The notes beneath the pieces are model-generated. The model did no database searches, had not been told where the DNA came from, and was given only the letters and a program-made list of their open reading frames with translations. From Marinomonas profundimaris (GTDB taxonomy: Bacteria; Pseudomonadota; Gammaproteobacteria; Pseudomonadales; Marinomonadaceae), in contig NZ_AYOZ01000060.1 in the NCBI RefSeq assembly GCF_000508165.1, positions 124,001 through 188,000 on the forward strand: a stretch of DNA of 64,000 bases, read 5' to 3'. This document shows positions 17,960-26,527 of the stretch, piece by piece (the first letter of the stretch is position 1; each line of letters begins with the position of its first letter). The position numbers were made by a program, and so were the translations under genes.

Positions 17960-18006
17960 GAGTGTTGTTTTAGTCTTCTAGATTAGGTTCTCAGTAAGTA
18001 ATCGAA

Positions 18007-18061
18007 GAAAATGACATTCCTCCTCGAAACTATCGCCTACCTCGTTGGAATGTCATTTTTT
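18007..18061 (+). terminator. Terminator-like hairpin after the MltC-like gene
   Basis: Arms GAAAATGACATTCC (18007-18020) and GGAATGTCATTTTTT (18047-18061) pair over about 13 bp. The T tract follows on the plus strand. The 26-base loop is long for a terminator, which lowers confidence. Confidence 0.6.
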
Positions 18062-18128
18062 CTAGGGTTGCTAGCAGCAAATTTTCCATGCATAAGAGCC
18101 AACCATTGAATTAAAATTGATTCTCGAG

Positions 18129-19466
18129 CTAAATTTCTTCTGGGAATACTTTTTTTAAATCACTCATTTTTTGTGATTTTTCCCGCTGAGATATTATGTT
18201 CAATGATTCTCGGAAATCTCTAGCTTCTGCAGTTTCAATAAACTCTGCTTCTGGTGAAATGTTCTTAACTTCACTTTCTATATCTATCAGACTTACATTG
18301 AAAAACTCCTTTCTTGAGTTCACTAAATTAAGTCTTTGTTGATCAAACTTCTTGTGTAAGGAGTTTTCCAAGGCAGGAGCATCCTCAGAGTGAATCATAG
18401 CATGAACATCAAATACAAAAGGTACACTAGCATCCCCAAGCTCTTTAACTCTATCTAAAGGCTCTAAGCGTCGAGTCATACCTATTTTATAAACATTTTC
18501 CCCAAATGAACCAATATTAGAAATAATATAAACATGGCCTCGTTTAGTTTGTTCCGCCATAGACTTTGCTCGTTCAGACTTCTCATGAGCATCGCTTAAC
18601 TCTTGATGTAACCTGGATATTTTTTCTTGAAGAGACTCAAGTTTAGTTCCAGTGGCCTTTTCGGCCTCTTCCTTAGCCTTCATTAAAAGTTTGTTATATT
18701 TTTCTTCCTCTTTAAAAGCTTTGTCTGCTTCTTGTTCAAACTTAGCCTCTTCTCGCATTTGGTGCTTAATTTCTTGTTGCTCTTCTTTTTCATGCTGTTT
18801 CTTTTCAGCATACTCGTAAGCTAAACGAAGCTCTTTTAGTTTTAGTAGAAAGTATTCATTCGAGATAATTATTGCACTTGATTGATTCAACTTGTTAATA
18901 GCGTCATAAGCTTTCTCGATTCGTTGTTCCATTCGATCAACGTTATTCCATCTTGTATTAGAAATAGCAGCATCACATTCATTATTAAATGCTCTTGCGG
19001 TCAATCTAATCCCACGATTCGTCATTATTTTGCCTTTTGCTTTACTTCCTTCAACAGTCCACTCAGTAGTGCAAAAAATAGCTTTATCAGATGAAACTAA
19101 TTCCTTTTGTTTTTTCTTAACTGCTGAAATTTCATCTTTGTACTTCTCAGAAGTGCCAAAATCAAAGTGAGGTTTATAAAAACCTAATTCGGCAAGCTGT
19201 ATCTCTTCATCATAGATTGCAGCTTCTTTAACTATTCTTTCAAATAAAATTCGTTTTTCTTTATAATTTTCTCGAAGCGACAATATATCTTGATCTATAG
19301 CGTCTTTTTCTTCTCTAGATTTTTCAACTTCTAGATCTACATCCAGAATTTTTGAATACTTTAGTTCTATTGCCCTAAGCCGGACTCTCAACTTAAAAGC
19401 AAAGTAAATTGTCGTAGCTAAAGCTAAAAATAGAATAAATATAACGACTAAAACTTGATCTTCCAT
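18129..19466 (-). CDS. DUF4041/GIY-YIG (T5orf172) protein with membrane anchor and coiled coil
   Basis: A 445-residue protein. An N-terminal hydrophobic segment (about 5-25) is followed by coiled-coil sequence, a DUF4041-like middle (IFCTTEWTVEGSKAKGKIMTNRGIRLTARAFNNECDAA), a second Lys/Glu-rich coiled coil (about 210-305) and a C-terminal GIY-YIG nuclease-like domain: GHVYIISN, VYKIGMTRR, ENSLHKKF and NLVNSRKEFFNV. The family occurs in phages, plasmids and variable genomic regions and its role is unknown. Codon use is markedly more AT-rich than in the neighbouring cob genes, pointing to acquisition. ATG at 19466 has AAGGA nine bases upstream, better than the TTG at 19472. Confidence 0.8.
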   Translation of the reverse strand: MEDQVLVVIFILFLALATTIYFAFKLRVRLRAIELKYSKILDVDLEVEKSREEKDAIDQDILSLRENYKEKRILFERIVKEAAIYDEEIQLAELGFYKPHFDFGTSEKYKDEISAVKKKQKELVSSDKAIFCTTEWTVEGSKAKGKIMTNRGIRLTARAFNNECDAAISNTRWNNVDRMEQRIEKAYDAINKLNQSSAIIISNEYFLLKLKELRLAYEYAEKKQHEKEEQQEIKHQMREEAKFEQEADKAFKEEEKYNKLLMKAKEEAEKATGTKLESLQEKISRLHQELSDAHEKSERAKSMAEQTKRGHVYIISNIGSFGENVYKIGMTRRLEPLDRVKELGDASVPFVFDVHAMIHSEDAPALENSLHKKFDQQRLNLVNSRKEFFNVSLIDIESEVKNISPEAEFIETAEARDFRESLNIISQREKSQKMSDLKKVFPEEI

Positions 19467-19527
19467 AAACAAGTATCCTTCAAAAAATTAATTGATTATT
19501 CATACTAAAGTACTTTATCTATTAAAA

Positions 19528-20301
19528 CTACGACTCAAAGCCTCTTGCTACAGCTACTGTCGCTTTAGAATTTTTAATCTTTTCTAAAATCAATTCGGGT
19601 TCTGAATCAACCGCCAACTTTGCAGCCAAGAGCGCGGCGGATTCGGCGACGCCGTAGACGCCAACAGTGTTGAATATGTAGTCCGATTTAGTGCTAAGAA
19701 GTGGTTCCATCGGGGCGAGTTGTTGGGCGCTGTAGGTGTTGAAGTCCCAGTGGTATTTTGCGGCGAGAGCGATCAGGTTGGTTTCATCCGCTTTGATGTC
19801 GATGCTGTTTAAGGAATGAATGTCGTTTGGCGTTAAGCCTTTTTGCGCAAGGGCATCAAGCATGAGGCTTTCAAGAAATTCCAGTGGGCAGTTGCGTTCG
19901 CAGCCCATTCCCAAGGTGTAAATAGGGTTCAGGTAAGGTTTCGCTGTGGTCATAACCAGTTGCGCGCCGAGGGAGTTTGCCACTTGCGCGCCCCACTCGT
20001 TGGCACCGCCTTCATGACCTGATAACAACGGAATAACGAACTTACCTTCTTCGTCCAAAACCAAGACTGGCGGGTCTTGGTATTTGTCTTGAATCACTGG
20101 CGCTAGGGTTCGCATGACGATGCCTGTCGCACAAATAAACACCAACCAGTCGCCATTCTTAAACGCCGTCTGTACGAACTGTGCAAAAGGCTTGGGTTTG
20201 TAATCTACTCTCACCTCAAGGTTATTCGCCTCTGGCCATTCCGCTTGTAAGCGTTCAGCAAGTTGTTTCCCTGCGGGGGTTAGCGCGACAATGCGTATCA
20301 C
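19528..20301 (-). CDS. cbiG: Cobalt-precorrin-5A hydrolase-like protein CbiG
   Basis: A 257-residue protein with the N-terminal CbiG part (WLVFICATGIVMRTLAPVIQDK, LLSGHEGGANEWG) and a C-terminal CobE/CbiG-C part (YTLGMGCERNCPLEFLE, FNTVGVYGVAESAALLA). CbiG opens the delta-lactone and releases acetaldehyde in the anaerobic pathway; CobE-type proteins have an accessory role in aerobic producers. It is shorter than typical CbiG (about 350), so the middle domain may be absent. The start overlaps the cobI stop by four bases. Last gene of the visible cob operon. Confidence 0.85.
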   Translation of the reverse strand: MIRIVALTPAGKQLAERLQAEWPEANNLEVRVDYKPKPFAQFVQTAFKNGDWLVFICATGIVMRTLAPVIQDKYQDPPVLVLDEEGKFVIPLLSGHEGGANEWGAQVANSLGAQLVMTTAKPYLNPIYTLGMGCERNCPLEFLESLMLDALAQKGLTPNDIHSLNSIDIKADETNLIALAAKYHWDFNTYSAQQLAPMEPLLSTKSDYIFNTVGVYGVAESAALLAAKLAVDSEPELILEKIKNSKATVAVARGFES

Positions 20302-21038
20302 CGTGTGCCTCGCTCGCTTTTTGTCACCACAAACAAGGAAAAGTACGGACCGGCTTTGTCCTCCAAGGTCGACACATCGCGTACGATGCGTTCGTTTTCG
20401 CGACCAATGTATTCTAGGTATTTGGCGTCTTGCATGCGGTTGGTTTTGCGCAGCGCCATGAGAATGCGAGGGCGAGCGCGCCCTGCTTTCATAATCACTA
20501 CGCTGTCATGTTGTTCCAAGGCGGTATCAATCTGCAAAGCGGAATGACGACCGCTGACCACGGCGAAGGATTCTTTTAGCACGGTAAGCGGATGATTTAA
20601 CGCTGAAGACGCAGCATTAATAGACGAAACGCCCGGCACCACTTGGCATTGAAAATCGCCTTCTAAGCGTTCTAATAAATACGCGAATGAACCAAAAAAT
20701 AACGGATCACCTTCGCACAAAAACACCACGTCTTTGCCTTGTTCCAATTCAGCGGCAATGGCGTTTGCGCCATTGTCGTAGGCTTCATTCGCCAAAGAGC
20801 GATCCGTCGACATGGGCATGACGATGGCGATTTCATTTTGCACGTGCGTCACGCCAGCAAAGGCTTCACTGGCAATGGTTTTCGCTTGGGAGCCACCTTC
20901 GTCGTTGGCAAGGTAACTCACCACACTTGCGCGCTGGATCAAACGCAATGCCTTGAGTGTAATCAGCTCTGGATCTCCAGGGCCGACACCCACGCCAATG
21001 AATCGGCCTGTTTTTTGTACTGTAGCAGAGGCGCTCAT
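20298..21038 (-). CDS. cobI: Precorrin-2 C20-methyltransferase
   Basis: A 246-residue SAM-dependent methyltransferase of the tetrapyrrole methylase family. GVGPGDPELITLKA near the N-terminus is the family signature, and CEGDPLFFGSF and VVPGVSSINAAS are further conserved motifs. It methylates C20 of the corrin precursor. It overlaps both neighbours by four bases (cobL upstream, cbiG downstream), which implies translational coupling. Confidence 0.92.
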   Translation of the reverse strand: MSASATVQKTGRFIGVGVGPGDPELITLKALRLIQRASVVSYLANDEGGSQAKTIASEAFAGVTHVQNEIAIVMPMSTDRSLANEAYDNGANAIAAELEQGKDVVFLCEGDPLFFGSFAYLLERLEGDFQCQVVPGVSSINAASSALNHPLTVLKESFAVVSGRHSALQIDTALEQHDSVVIMKAGRARPRILMALRKTNRMQDAKYLEYIGRENERIVRDVSTLEDKAGPYFSLFVVTKSERGTR

Positions 21039-22393
21039 TGTGCACTTTCCTTATTGATTGTCTTGGTCATGTGTTCTTCAAAATGCTTTTTAAAATGGTG
21101 AAGCGTGACCGGTAAATTGGGGCGAAATAACCGCTGCCCCGCTAAACGTTCACCTTTGGCAATGGACACTTGCAGGCTTTGTTCGTCTGCGTCTTGCACT
21201 TTGTCACGCTGTTGCGCGAATTGCATTACCTGAAATTTAGTGTCTTCCGTCACCGCACTGACCATCAAGCTGCCGCCAGCAGGTAATCTATTCCACACTT
21301 GCGTCATCAAGGCGTTTAGTTCGCCATCGCTGCCGCCAATGAATACTTTGTTGGGTATTGTATTCTGCCCATTATGCTGCGAAAGCAAATCCACCAGCAC
21401 GTCGGGCGCTCGCCCCGCGACGATAGATAGGTTCTGGATTACGCCAAAACGGTCTTGATTGGCCGCTAAACAGGCGAGCCTTTCTGGATGATGTTCAATG
21501 GCAATAATGTGACTGCGCGGATGCCAGTACGCCATTTCAACACTCACACCACCACAACCCGCTCCAATGTCCCACACGGTATCGCCTTGTTCGATATTCA
21601 TATAAGACAAGATCGCCAAGCGCACTTCTCGCTTCGTAATCATGCCTTTGCCGTCGCCTTTGTCGGTGATAAAAGACGCATCGGGAATGCCAACCGAGCT
21701 TGGATAAAGTGAGGTTTGTGGGCTGGTTTTCACCACGATCACATTGAGCGGATCACACTCTACTTCGGTTTTAACCAAGGTCTGGGCAACAAAAGAGCGG
21801 ACCTTTTCCTGCTCGTAACCTAAGGCTTCACACACTGTGATCTCGCTTTGACCCAAACCCGCTTGCACGCACTCTTGAGCAATGTGTTTCGGTTGGCTGT
21901 ATTGATCGGTCAATAACACTAAAGTGCTGTTCGACTGCAAATGACGGCGCAAACTCGACAATGGACGACCATGAAGGCTGACCACATTCACGTCTTGTAA
22001 GGACAACCCTAAACGATGACACGCCACTTGAATGCTGGAAACATTCGGATAAAACATCAGGTTTTCGGGTGAAAAATTACGCATTAACCAAGCACCAATA
22101 CCGTAATACAAAGGATCACCCGACGCCAACACCACCACCTGTGTTACGCCTTGGGTTTGCCACGTCGCAAAGTCGCCTTCTAGCTGCTTGAGCTTGGGCA
22201 AATCACAACGCTGAGCCTTGTGGAAATACGCCGCAATGGTGTCATGTTGACGAGGCGAACCCAGCACGATGTCTTGCTCAGATAAGCTTGCCAATGCCGC
22301 TTGCGCAGACGCATCAAGGTTCGCGTGTTCGTTCACACCAAGGCCGATTACATGGATTGGCATTTGTGTTTCTGTCATTAACCTAACTTCCAT
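21035..22393 (-). CDS. cobL: Precorrin-6Y C5,15-methyltransferase (decarboxylating) CobL
   Basis: A 452-residue fusion of a CbiE methyltransferase (about 1-210, with VIGLGVNEHA and LASGDPLYYGIG) and a CbiT methyltransferase (about 230-410, with the SAM-binding VWDIGAGCGGVSVEMA). The protein methylates C5 and C15 and decarboxylates the acetate side chain at C12. Either ATG at 22393 (GGGGA about seven bases upstream) or the in-frame ATG at 22378 could be the start. An inverted-repeat element separates it from cobH upstream. Confidence 0.93.
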   Translation of the reverse strand: MEVRLMTETQMPIHVIGLGVNEHANLDASAQAALASLSEQDIVLGSPRQHDTIAAYFHKAQRCDLPKLKQLEGDFATWQTQGVTQVVVLASGDPLYYGIGAWLMRNFSPENLMFYPNVSSIQVACHRLGLSLQDVNVVSLHGRPLSSLRRHLQSNSTLVLLTDQYSQPKHIAQECVQAGLGQSEITVCEALGYEQEKVRSFVAQTLVKTEVECDPLNVIVVKTSPQTSLYPSSVGIPDASFITDKGDGKGMITKREVRLAILSYMNIEQGDTVWDIGAGCGGVSVEMAYWHPRSHIIAIEHHPERLACLAANQDRFGVIQNLSIVAGRAPDVLVDLLSQHNGQNTIPNKVFIGGSDGELNALMTQVWNRLPAGGSLMVSAVTEDTKFQVMQFAQQRDKVQDADEQSLQVSIAKGERLAGQRLFRPNLPVTLHHFKKHFEEHMTKTINKESAQ

Positions 22394-22451
22394 TCAATGT
22401 CCCCGCACCAAGGAACGAGGTATCTGTACTTCATTAGAACATCGCAGTCTG

Positions 22452-22537
22452 CTCCTCACCCTGTCAAGGGGGAGGCTGGGAGGGGGTCAAAAGCTAACAA
22501 CCCCATCCTAACCTTCCCCTTGAAGATAAGGGGAAGG
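22452..22537. repeat. Double-hairpin palindromic repeat within the cob operon
   Basis: Two G/C-rich blocks arranged as inverted copies. The left block contains CCTCACCCTGTCAAGGGGGA; the right contains a perfect 10-bp stem, CCTTCCCCTT at 22512-22521 and AAGGGGAAGG at 22528-22537, and the two blocks also pair with each other through GGCTGGGAGGGGG and CCCCATCCTAACC. It lies in the 170-base gap between cobH and cobL. Such CCCTC/GAGGG double palindromes resemble REP-type intergenic repeats in gammaproteobacteria. It is not coding. Confidence 0.65.
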
Positions 22538-22563
22538 AACAAAAAAACGAGCTTAGTTCCCAA

Positions 22564-23217
22564 TCAATAATACTCGTCCACATTACAGCGCAACAAAGCA
22601 TTACAGCTGGCCGAGGTGACCGCGCTTCCGCCCATGCGGCCCAGTAAGGTAATGCATTCAATACCCAGCTTTTCATGCGCTTGCCAAAGGGCGTCTTTCG
22701 ATTCTGCCGCGCCGACAAACCCCACTGGCATGCCGATAATCAATGCGGGCTTAGGCGCGCCATTGGCGATCATTTCCAATAAACGAAACAAGGCCGTTGG
22801 TGCATTACCGATTAACACCACGCTGCCAGCAAGGTCGTCTTGCCACAAACTCAATGCTGCCATAGAACGTGTGTCACCTTTGCTTTTGGCTAACTCAGCG
22901 GTTCGCGAATCGTTCAAAAAACACAAAGGGTCACGACTGATCATCCGCTTAGTCACACCTTGCTTGACCATTTCCACATCGCACAAAATCGCACAGTGGT
23001 TCGCTAATGCGTCACGTCCGGCTTGGGTAGCATTGGCGCTGAATCGCACTTGCTCAGCCACATCAGGCAAACCAAGGCTGTGCACCACGCGCATTACCAC
23101 TTGTTGCTGGTCTTGGCTTAAACCCGACAAATCGGTGAGTTCACGGATTTGTCTAAAACTGTCGTGCTCGATGGCTTGTGGATTGTTTTCGTATTTATAG
23201 TCGTCTGAAGGAGTCAC
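22564..23217 (-). CDS. cobH: Precorrin-8X methylmutase CobH/CbiC
   Basis: A 217-residue enzyme that migrates the methyl group from C11 to C12 to form hydrogenobyrinate (aerobic) or cobyrinate (anaerobic). Conserved parts include the N-terminal SFRQIRELTDL and IGNAPTALFRLLEMIANG, PALIIGMPVGFVGAAESK and the ITLLGRMGGSAVTSA C-terminus. It overlaps the cobK stop by four bases. A palindromic repeat separates it from cobL downstream. Confidence 0.93.
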   Translation of the reverse strand: MTPSDDYKYENNPQAIEHDSFRQIRELTDLSGLSQDQQQVVMRVVHSLGLPDVAEQVRFSANATQAGRDALANHCAILCDVEMVKQGVTKRMISRDPLCFLNDSRTAELAKSKGDTRSMAALSLWQDDLAGSVVLIGNAPTALFRLLEMIANGAPKPALIIGMPVGFVGAAESKDALWQAHEKLGIECITLLGRMGGSAVTSASCNALLRCNVDEYY

Positions 23218-24008
23218 TGTTGGCTGTCTTTTTGTTGATTCTTAGAATGAGTATTGCCCCACGCCGCTAAACAGGCTTGTAGGCAATCTTGTGTGTCGCT
23301 GAATTCTCGATCGGCGGCTGGCAATGTGGGTCGGCTATGCAGCAAAACAGGAATCGATAATTCACACGCCGCTTCCAGTTTTGAGTAGGTTGCAGAGCCG
23401 CCGCTGTTTTTACTAACGATCACATCAATGCCTTGCTCACTTAATAACTGACGTTCGTCTGCTAGCGCAAAAGGCCCGATGGCTTTTATCCAATCTATGT
23501 TATCTGGCAATGCAAATTTGGGCTCAACGGCCGTACGCCAGACAATTCGTTCCACACTCGGCAGCTGTAGAATTTGTGTTAGTAAGGTTTCACTCATCTG
23601 ACCTGCGCTTAATAATGGCACATGAAAACCATCCAATTGCGCCAATAAGTCATCGTCTGTCTGATAGTAATGCCACACATCGCCGTCTTTTTGCTGCCAA
23701 GCAGGACGATGGAAGCGCCAGCAAGGAATGCCAACAACGCGCGCCGCGTCCACCGCTTTGCTGCTCATGGTTTGCGCGTAAGGGTGAGTGACATCGAGAA
23801 TCGCGCCAATCTGGTTGTCCCGTATGTAATTCGCCAAACCACCAAATTGCGTAAAGCCACCAACAACGAGCTGACAATCGACTTTTGGAACACGAACCAA
23901 ACCCGCTAGGCTGTAAATTACGCTTAGCCCAGACTGGTGCTGTCCTTGATAAAAGGCGTCCGCTAAACGTCGGCCATCGGCGGTACCACCAAGCAATAAA
24001 ATTTTCAT
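23214..24008 (-). CDS. cobK: Precorrin-6A reductase CobK/CbiJ
   Basis: A 264-residue NAD(P)H-dependent reductase of the corrin ring. It starts with the nucleotide-binding [17 protein letters not shown] and contains [18 protein letters not shown] and [18 protein letters not shown], both family signatures. It overlaps the cbiD and cobH genes by four bases each and is surely cotranscribed with them. Confidence 0.92.
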   Translation of the reverse strand: MKILLLGGTADGRRLADAFYQGQHQSGLSVIYSLAGLVRVPKVDCQLVVGGFTQFGGLANYIRDNQIGAILDVTHPYAQTMSSKAVDAARVVGIPCWRFHRPAWQQKDGDVWHYYQTDDDLLAQLDGFHVPLLSAGQMSETLLTQILQLPSVERIVWRTAVEPKFALPDNIDWIKAIGPFALADERQLLSEQGIDVIVSKNSGGSATYSKLEAACELSIPVLLHSRPTLPAADREFSDTQDCLQACLAAWGNTHSKNQQKDSQQ

Positions 24009-25144
24009 GGTGCTTCACCCAGGCTGCCTATGTTGCCGTCTACGGCTTTGCCTACAAATTGTCCTTTGCGATCAATCGCCCAAACTTCCAATGCCATGTG
24101 ATCAGGAATGTATTTTCGAGCAAAGGTTAAGGCTTGCTGACAAATGGCATCGGCGAGTTCTAACCCTGCCGAAGAAGCGAAAGATAACGCTTCCACGCTG
24201 GTATTAGCATGGGTCATTTTGCTTTGTAAGGCATCGCTGGCACCCAAGGTCGCGGCCAGCTCTGCCAACGCACCAAGGTCGATGCTCGACACTCGGCTGT
24301 TCAAATCCATATTGCCTTGCGCCAGTTTACTGATTTTACCGAAGCCACCGCAGATACTGAGCTTTCTTAACTGGATCGAGTCTGTTTTTTCCACTTTTTT
24401 AATATGCTTTAAAACAGCGCCGACAAAGTCACCCATTTCTATAAGTGCCATGTCGTCCAGTTGGTAATGATTTTTTATCGCGTCTTCGCTGGCATTGCCT
24501 GTGGTCGCAGCAATGTGCGTAATGCCGTTGGCTCGCGCGACATCGATGCCTTGATGAATCGAGGCGATATACGCCGCACAGGAAAAGGGCCGCACAATGC
24601 CCGTTGTGCCTAAAATCGATAAACCACCCAAAATGCCCAATCGAGGATTCATGGTTTTTTGCGCGATTTGCTCGCCATTGATCACGCCAACCGAAACGTC
24701 AAATCCACCTTGGTACTGATAAGTTTGCGCAAAGCCTTTTAAATGTTCTGTCATCATTTTTCGCGGCACAGGATTGATCGCGGGTTCGCCCACATCAAGC
24801 AATAAGCCAGTGCGAGTCACCGTGCCAACCCCTTGCGCCGCATGAAAACGAACGCCGTGTTTTGGAGATAATCTCAGTTCGACAAATAAGGTCGCGCCAT
24901 GAGTCGCGTCAGGGTCGTCTCCTGCGTCTTTGATGGTGGCGGTTTTAAAACCACCCTCAATCGCTTGGTATTCAATAATGGGCAAATCAACTTGTTTGCC
25001 TTTGGGCAAGGTGACGCTGACCGTGGCGTCTTGTTTCTGGGCAAAAAGTGCTTGCGCGGCGGCAACGCAACAAGCCGTCGCGCAGGTTCCAGTGGTTAAA
25101 CCAGTTCTAAGCGGCGCGGGAGATTCAGCACTTTCAGGCCACAT
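24005..25144 (-). CDS. cbiD: Cobalt-precorrin-5B (C1)-methyltransferase CbiD
   Basis: A 379-residue enzyme. [20 protein letters not shown] at the N-terminus is the CbiD signature, and [17 protein letters not shown] is another. CbiD methylates C1 in the anaerobic route; several aerobic producers such as pseudomonads also carry it. It lies between cobB and cobK, six bases after the cobB stop. Confidence 0.92.
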   Translation of the reverse strand: MWPESAESPAPLRTGLTTGTCATACCVAAAQALFAQKQDATVSVTLPKGKQVDLPIIEYQAIEGGFKTATIKDAGDDPDATHGATLFVELRLSPKHGVRFHAAQGVGTVTRTGLLLDVGEPAINPVPRKMMTEHLKGFAQTYQYQGGFDVSVGVINGEQIAQKTMNPRLGILGGLSILGTTGIVRPFSCAAYIASIHQGIDVARANGITHIAATTGNASEDAIKNHYQLDDMALIEMGDFVGAVLKHIKKVEKTDSIQLRKLSICGGFGKISKLAQGNMDLNSRVSSIDLGALAELAATLGASDALQSKMTHANTSVEALSFASSAGLELADAICQQALTFARKYIPDHMALEVWAIDRKGQFVGKAVDGNIGSLGEAP

Positions 25145-25150
25145 AATGCG

Positions 25151-26506
25151 CTAGCCCTGTTGATCCGCTAAAAAAAGCTTAGCGGTCGCATCGAGATTAG
25201 AAGGAAAAAACAAATGCAAGTAACTGGCGGTTAAGCCTTTTTGTTGATAAATGGCTTCGCCTGGTGCTGGGTGTCGTTGACGTCGACCATAACCGACAGG
25301 TTCTGGTGTGTTGGCGCTACGAGACCGATGATGTGCGTGCCCACGAATATCACCTTGAGGAATCACCGCCGTTTGCATGCCTTGGCAACCCCGTTTACCG
25401 CGCATCGCGCCTTGTCCTTCTAGGATGCCGAGCATCGGGTAACAGTCATCGTTCAAATCAGTTAAATCGTTCAAGCTGTACAGCATGCCGCCACATTCGG
25501 CCAAAATGCCTTTGCCCGTTTGATAAAACGCAAGAATGGCTTGGCGCATGGCGGTGTTATCCGACAAGGCTTTGGCGTGCAATTCTGGGTAACCACCTGG
25601 CAGCCAGAGTGCATCGGCTTCAGGTAAGATTTGATCTTTTAATGGCGAGAAAAACACGATTTTTGCGCCCATGCTTTGCAGCGCGATAAGATTCGCATCG
25701 TAAATAAAACTGAACGCCGCGTCTTTTGCAACGGCAATGGTTTTGCCCGCTAAGCGTTGTTCAATGGTTTGTTCTGCATCGGTCTGCTTATTCACAGAGA
25801 CTTTCTTATTAATAGAATAAAAGACAACGGCTTTTGGTAGTTCTAATAAGCCCGTGTCTTGGGTTTCTTTTAACCATTCGACCGCCGCTTCAAAACGAAT
25901 TTCTAACTCGTCTTTCACTTCGTCCGCTTGCACTAACCCTAAATGCCGTTCTGGCAAAGTAATCGCTTCGTCGCGCTTTAATGTTGCCAATAACGGCAGA
26001 TTTTCTGGCAATGCATCGCGGATCAATTCCGCATGACGTTCGCTTCCACAACGGTTAGCAATAAGTCCCGCGACTTGCACATCGTCACGAAAATTCGCCA
26101 AACCTGTCGCTAACGCGGCAGCGGTTTGCGCCATGCCTTTTACATCCATGACAATTGCCATGGGAATACCAAAGCGAGCCGCAAGATCGGCGCTGGATGG
26201 GTCGCCATCAAACATGCCCATTGCGCCTTCAACTAGTATTAAATCCGCTACTTGCGCCGCTTGGAACAATTTATCTTGGCAGTAATCGTCTCCGGCCATC
26301 CAGATGTCGAGCTGTTCGACCGGTTGCTTAGACGCTTGCGCGAGAATTTGCGGATCGAGATAATCGGGGCCGGTTTTAAACACTCGAACCACTTTCCCTT
26401 GGTTGGTGAAATAACGCGCCAACGCAGCCGTAATGGTGGTTTTACCCTGATTTGACGCTGGCGCCGTCAAAAACAACGCAGGGCAATGAACAACAGAAGC
26501 AGTCAT
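25151..26506 (-). CDS. cobB: Cobyrinate a,c-diamide synthase (CobB/CbiA)
   Basis: A 451-residue ATP- and glutamine-dependent amidase. The N-terminal P-loop-like FLTAPASNQGKTTITAAL starts an ATPase domain (1-240); a class I glutamine amidotransferase domain follows (about 250-440) with PGGYPELHA, the nucleophile in ILAECGGMLYS, and a C-terminal EAIYQQKGLTASYLHLFFPSN carrying His. It amidates side chains a and c of the corrin ring. It lies 21 bases after chlID and upstream of cbiD. Confidence 0.93.
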   Translation of the reverse strand: MTASVVHCPALFLTAPASNQGKTTITAALARYFTNQGKVVRVFKTGPDYLDPQILAQASKQPVEQLDIWMAGDDYCQDKLFQAAQVADLILVEGAMGMFDGDPSSADLAARFGIPMAIVMDVKGMAQTAAALATGLANFRDDVQVAGLIANRCGSERHAELIRDALPENLPLLATLKRDEAITLPERHLGLVQADEVKDELEIRFEAAVEWLKETQDTGLLELPKAVVFYSINKKVSVNKQTDAEQTIEQRLAGKTIAVAKDAAFSFIYDANLIALQSMGAKIVFFSPLKDQILPEADALWLPGGYPELHAKALSDNTAMRQAILAFYQTGKGILAECGGMLYSLNDLTDLNDDCYPMLGILEGQGAMRGKRGCQGMQTAVIPQGDIRGHAHHRSRSANTPEPVGYGRRQRHPAPGEAIYQQKGLTASYLHLFFPSNLDATAKLFLADQQG

Positions 26507-26527
26507 AAAACAGTCTCTAAAAAGTGT

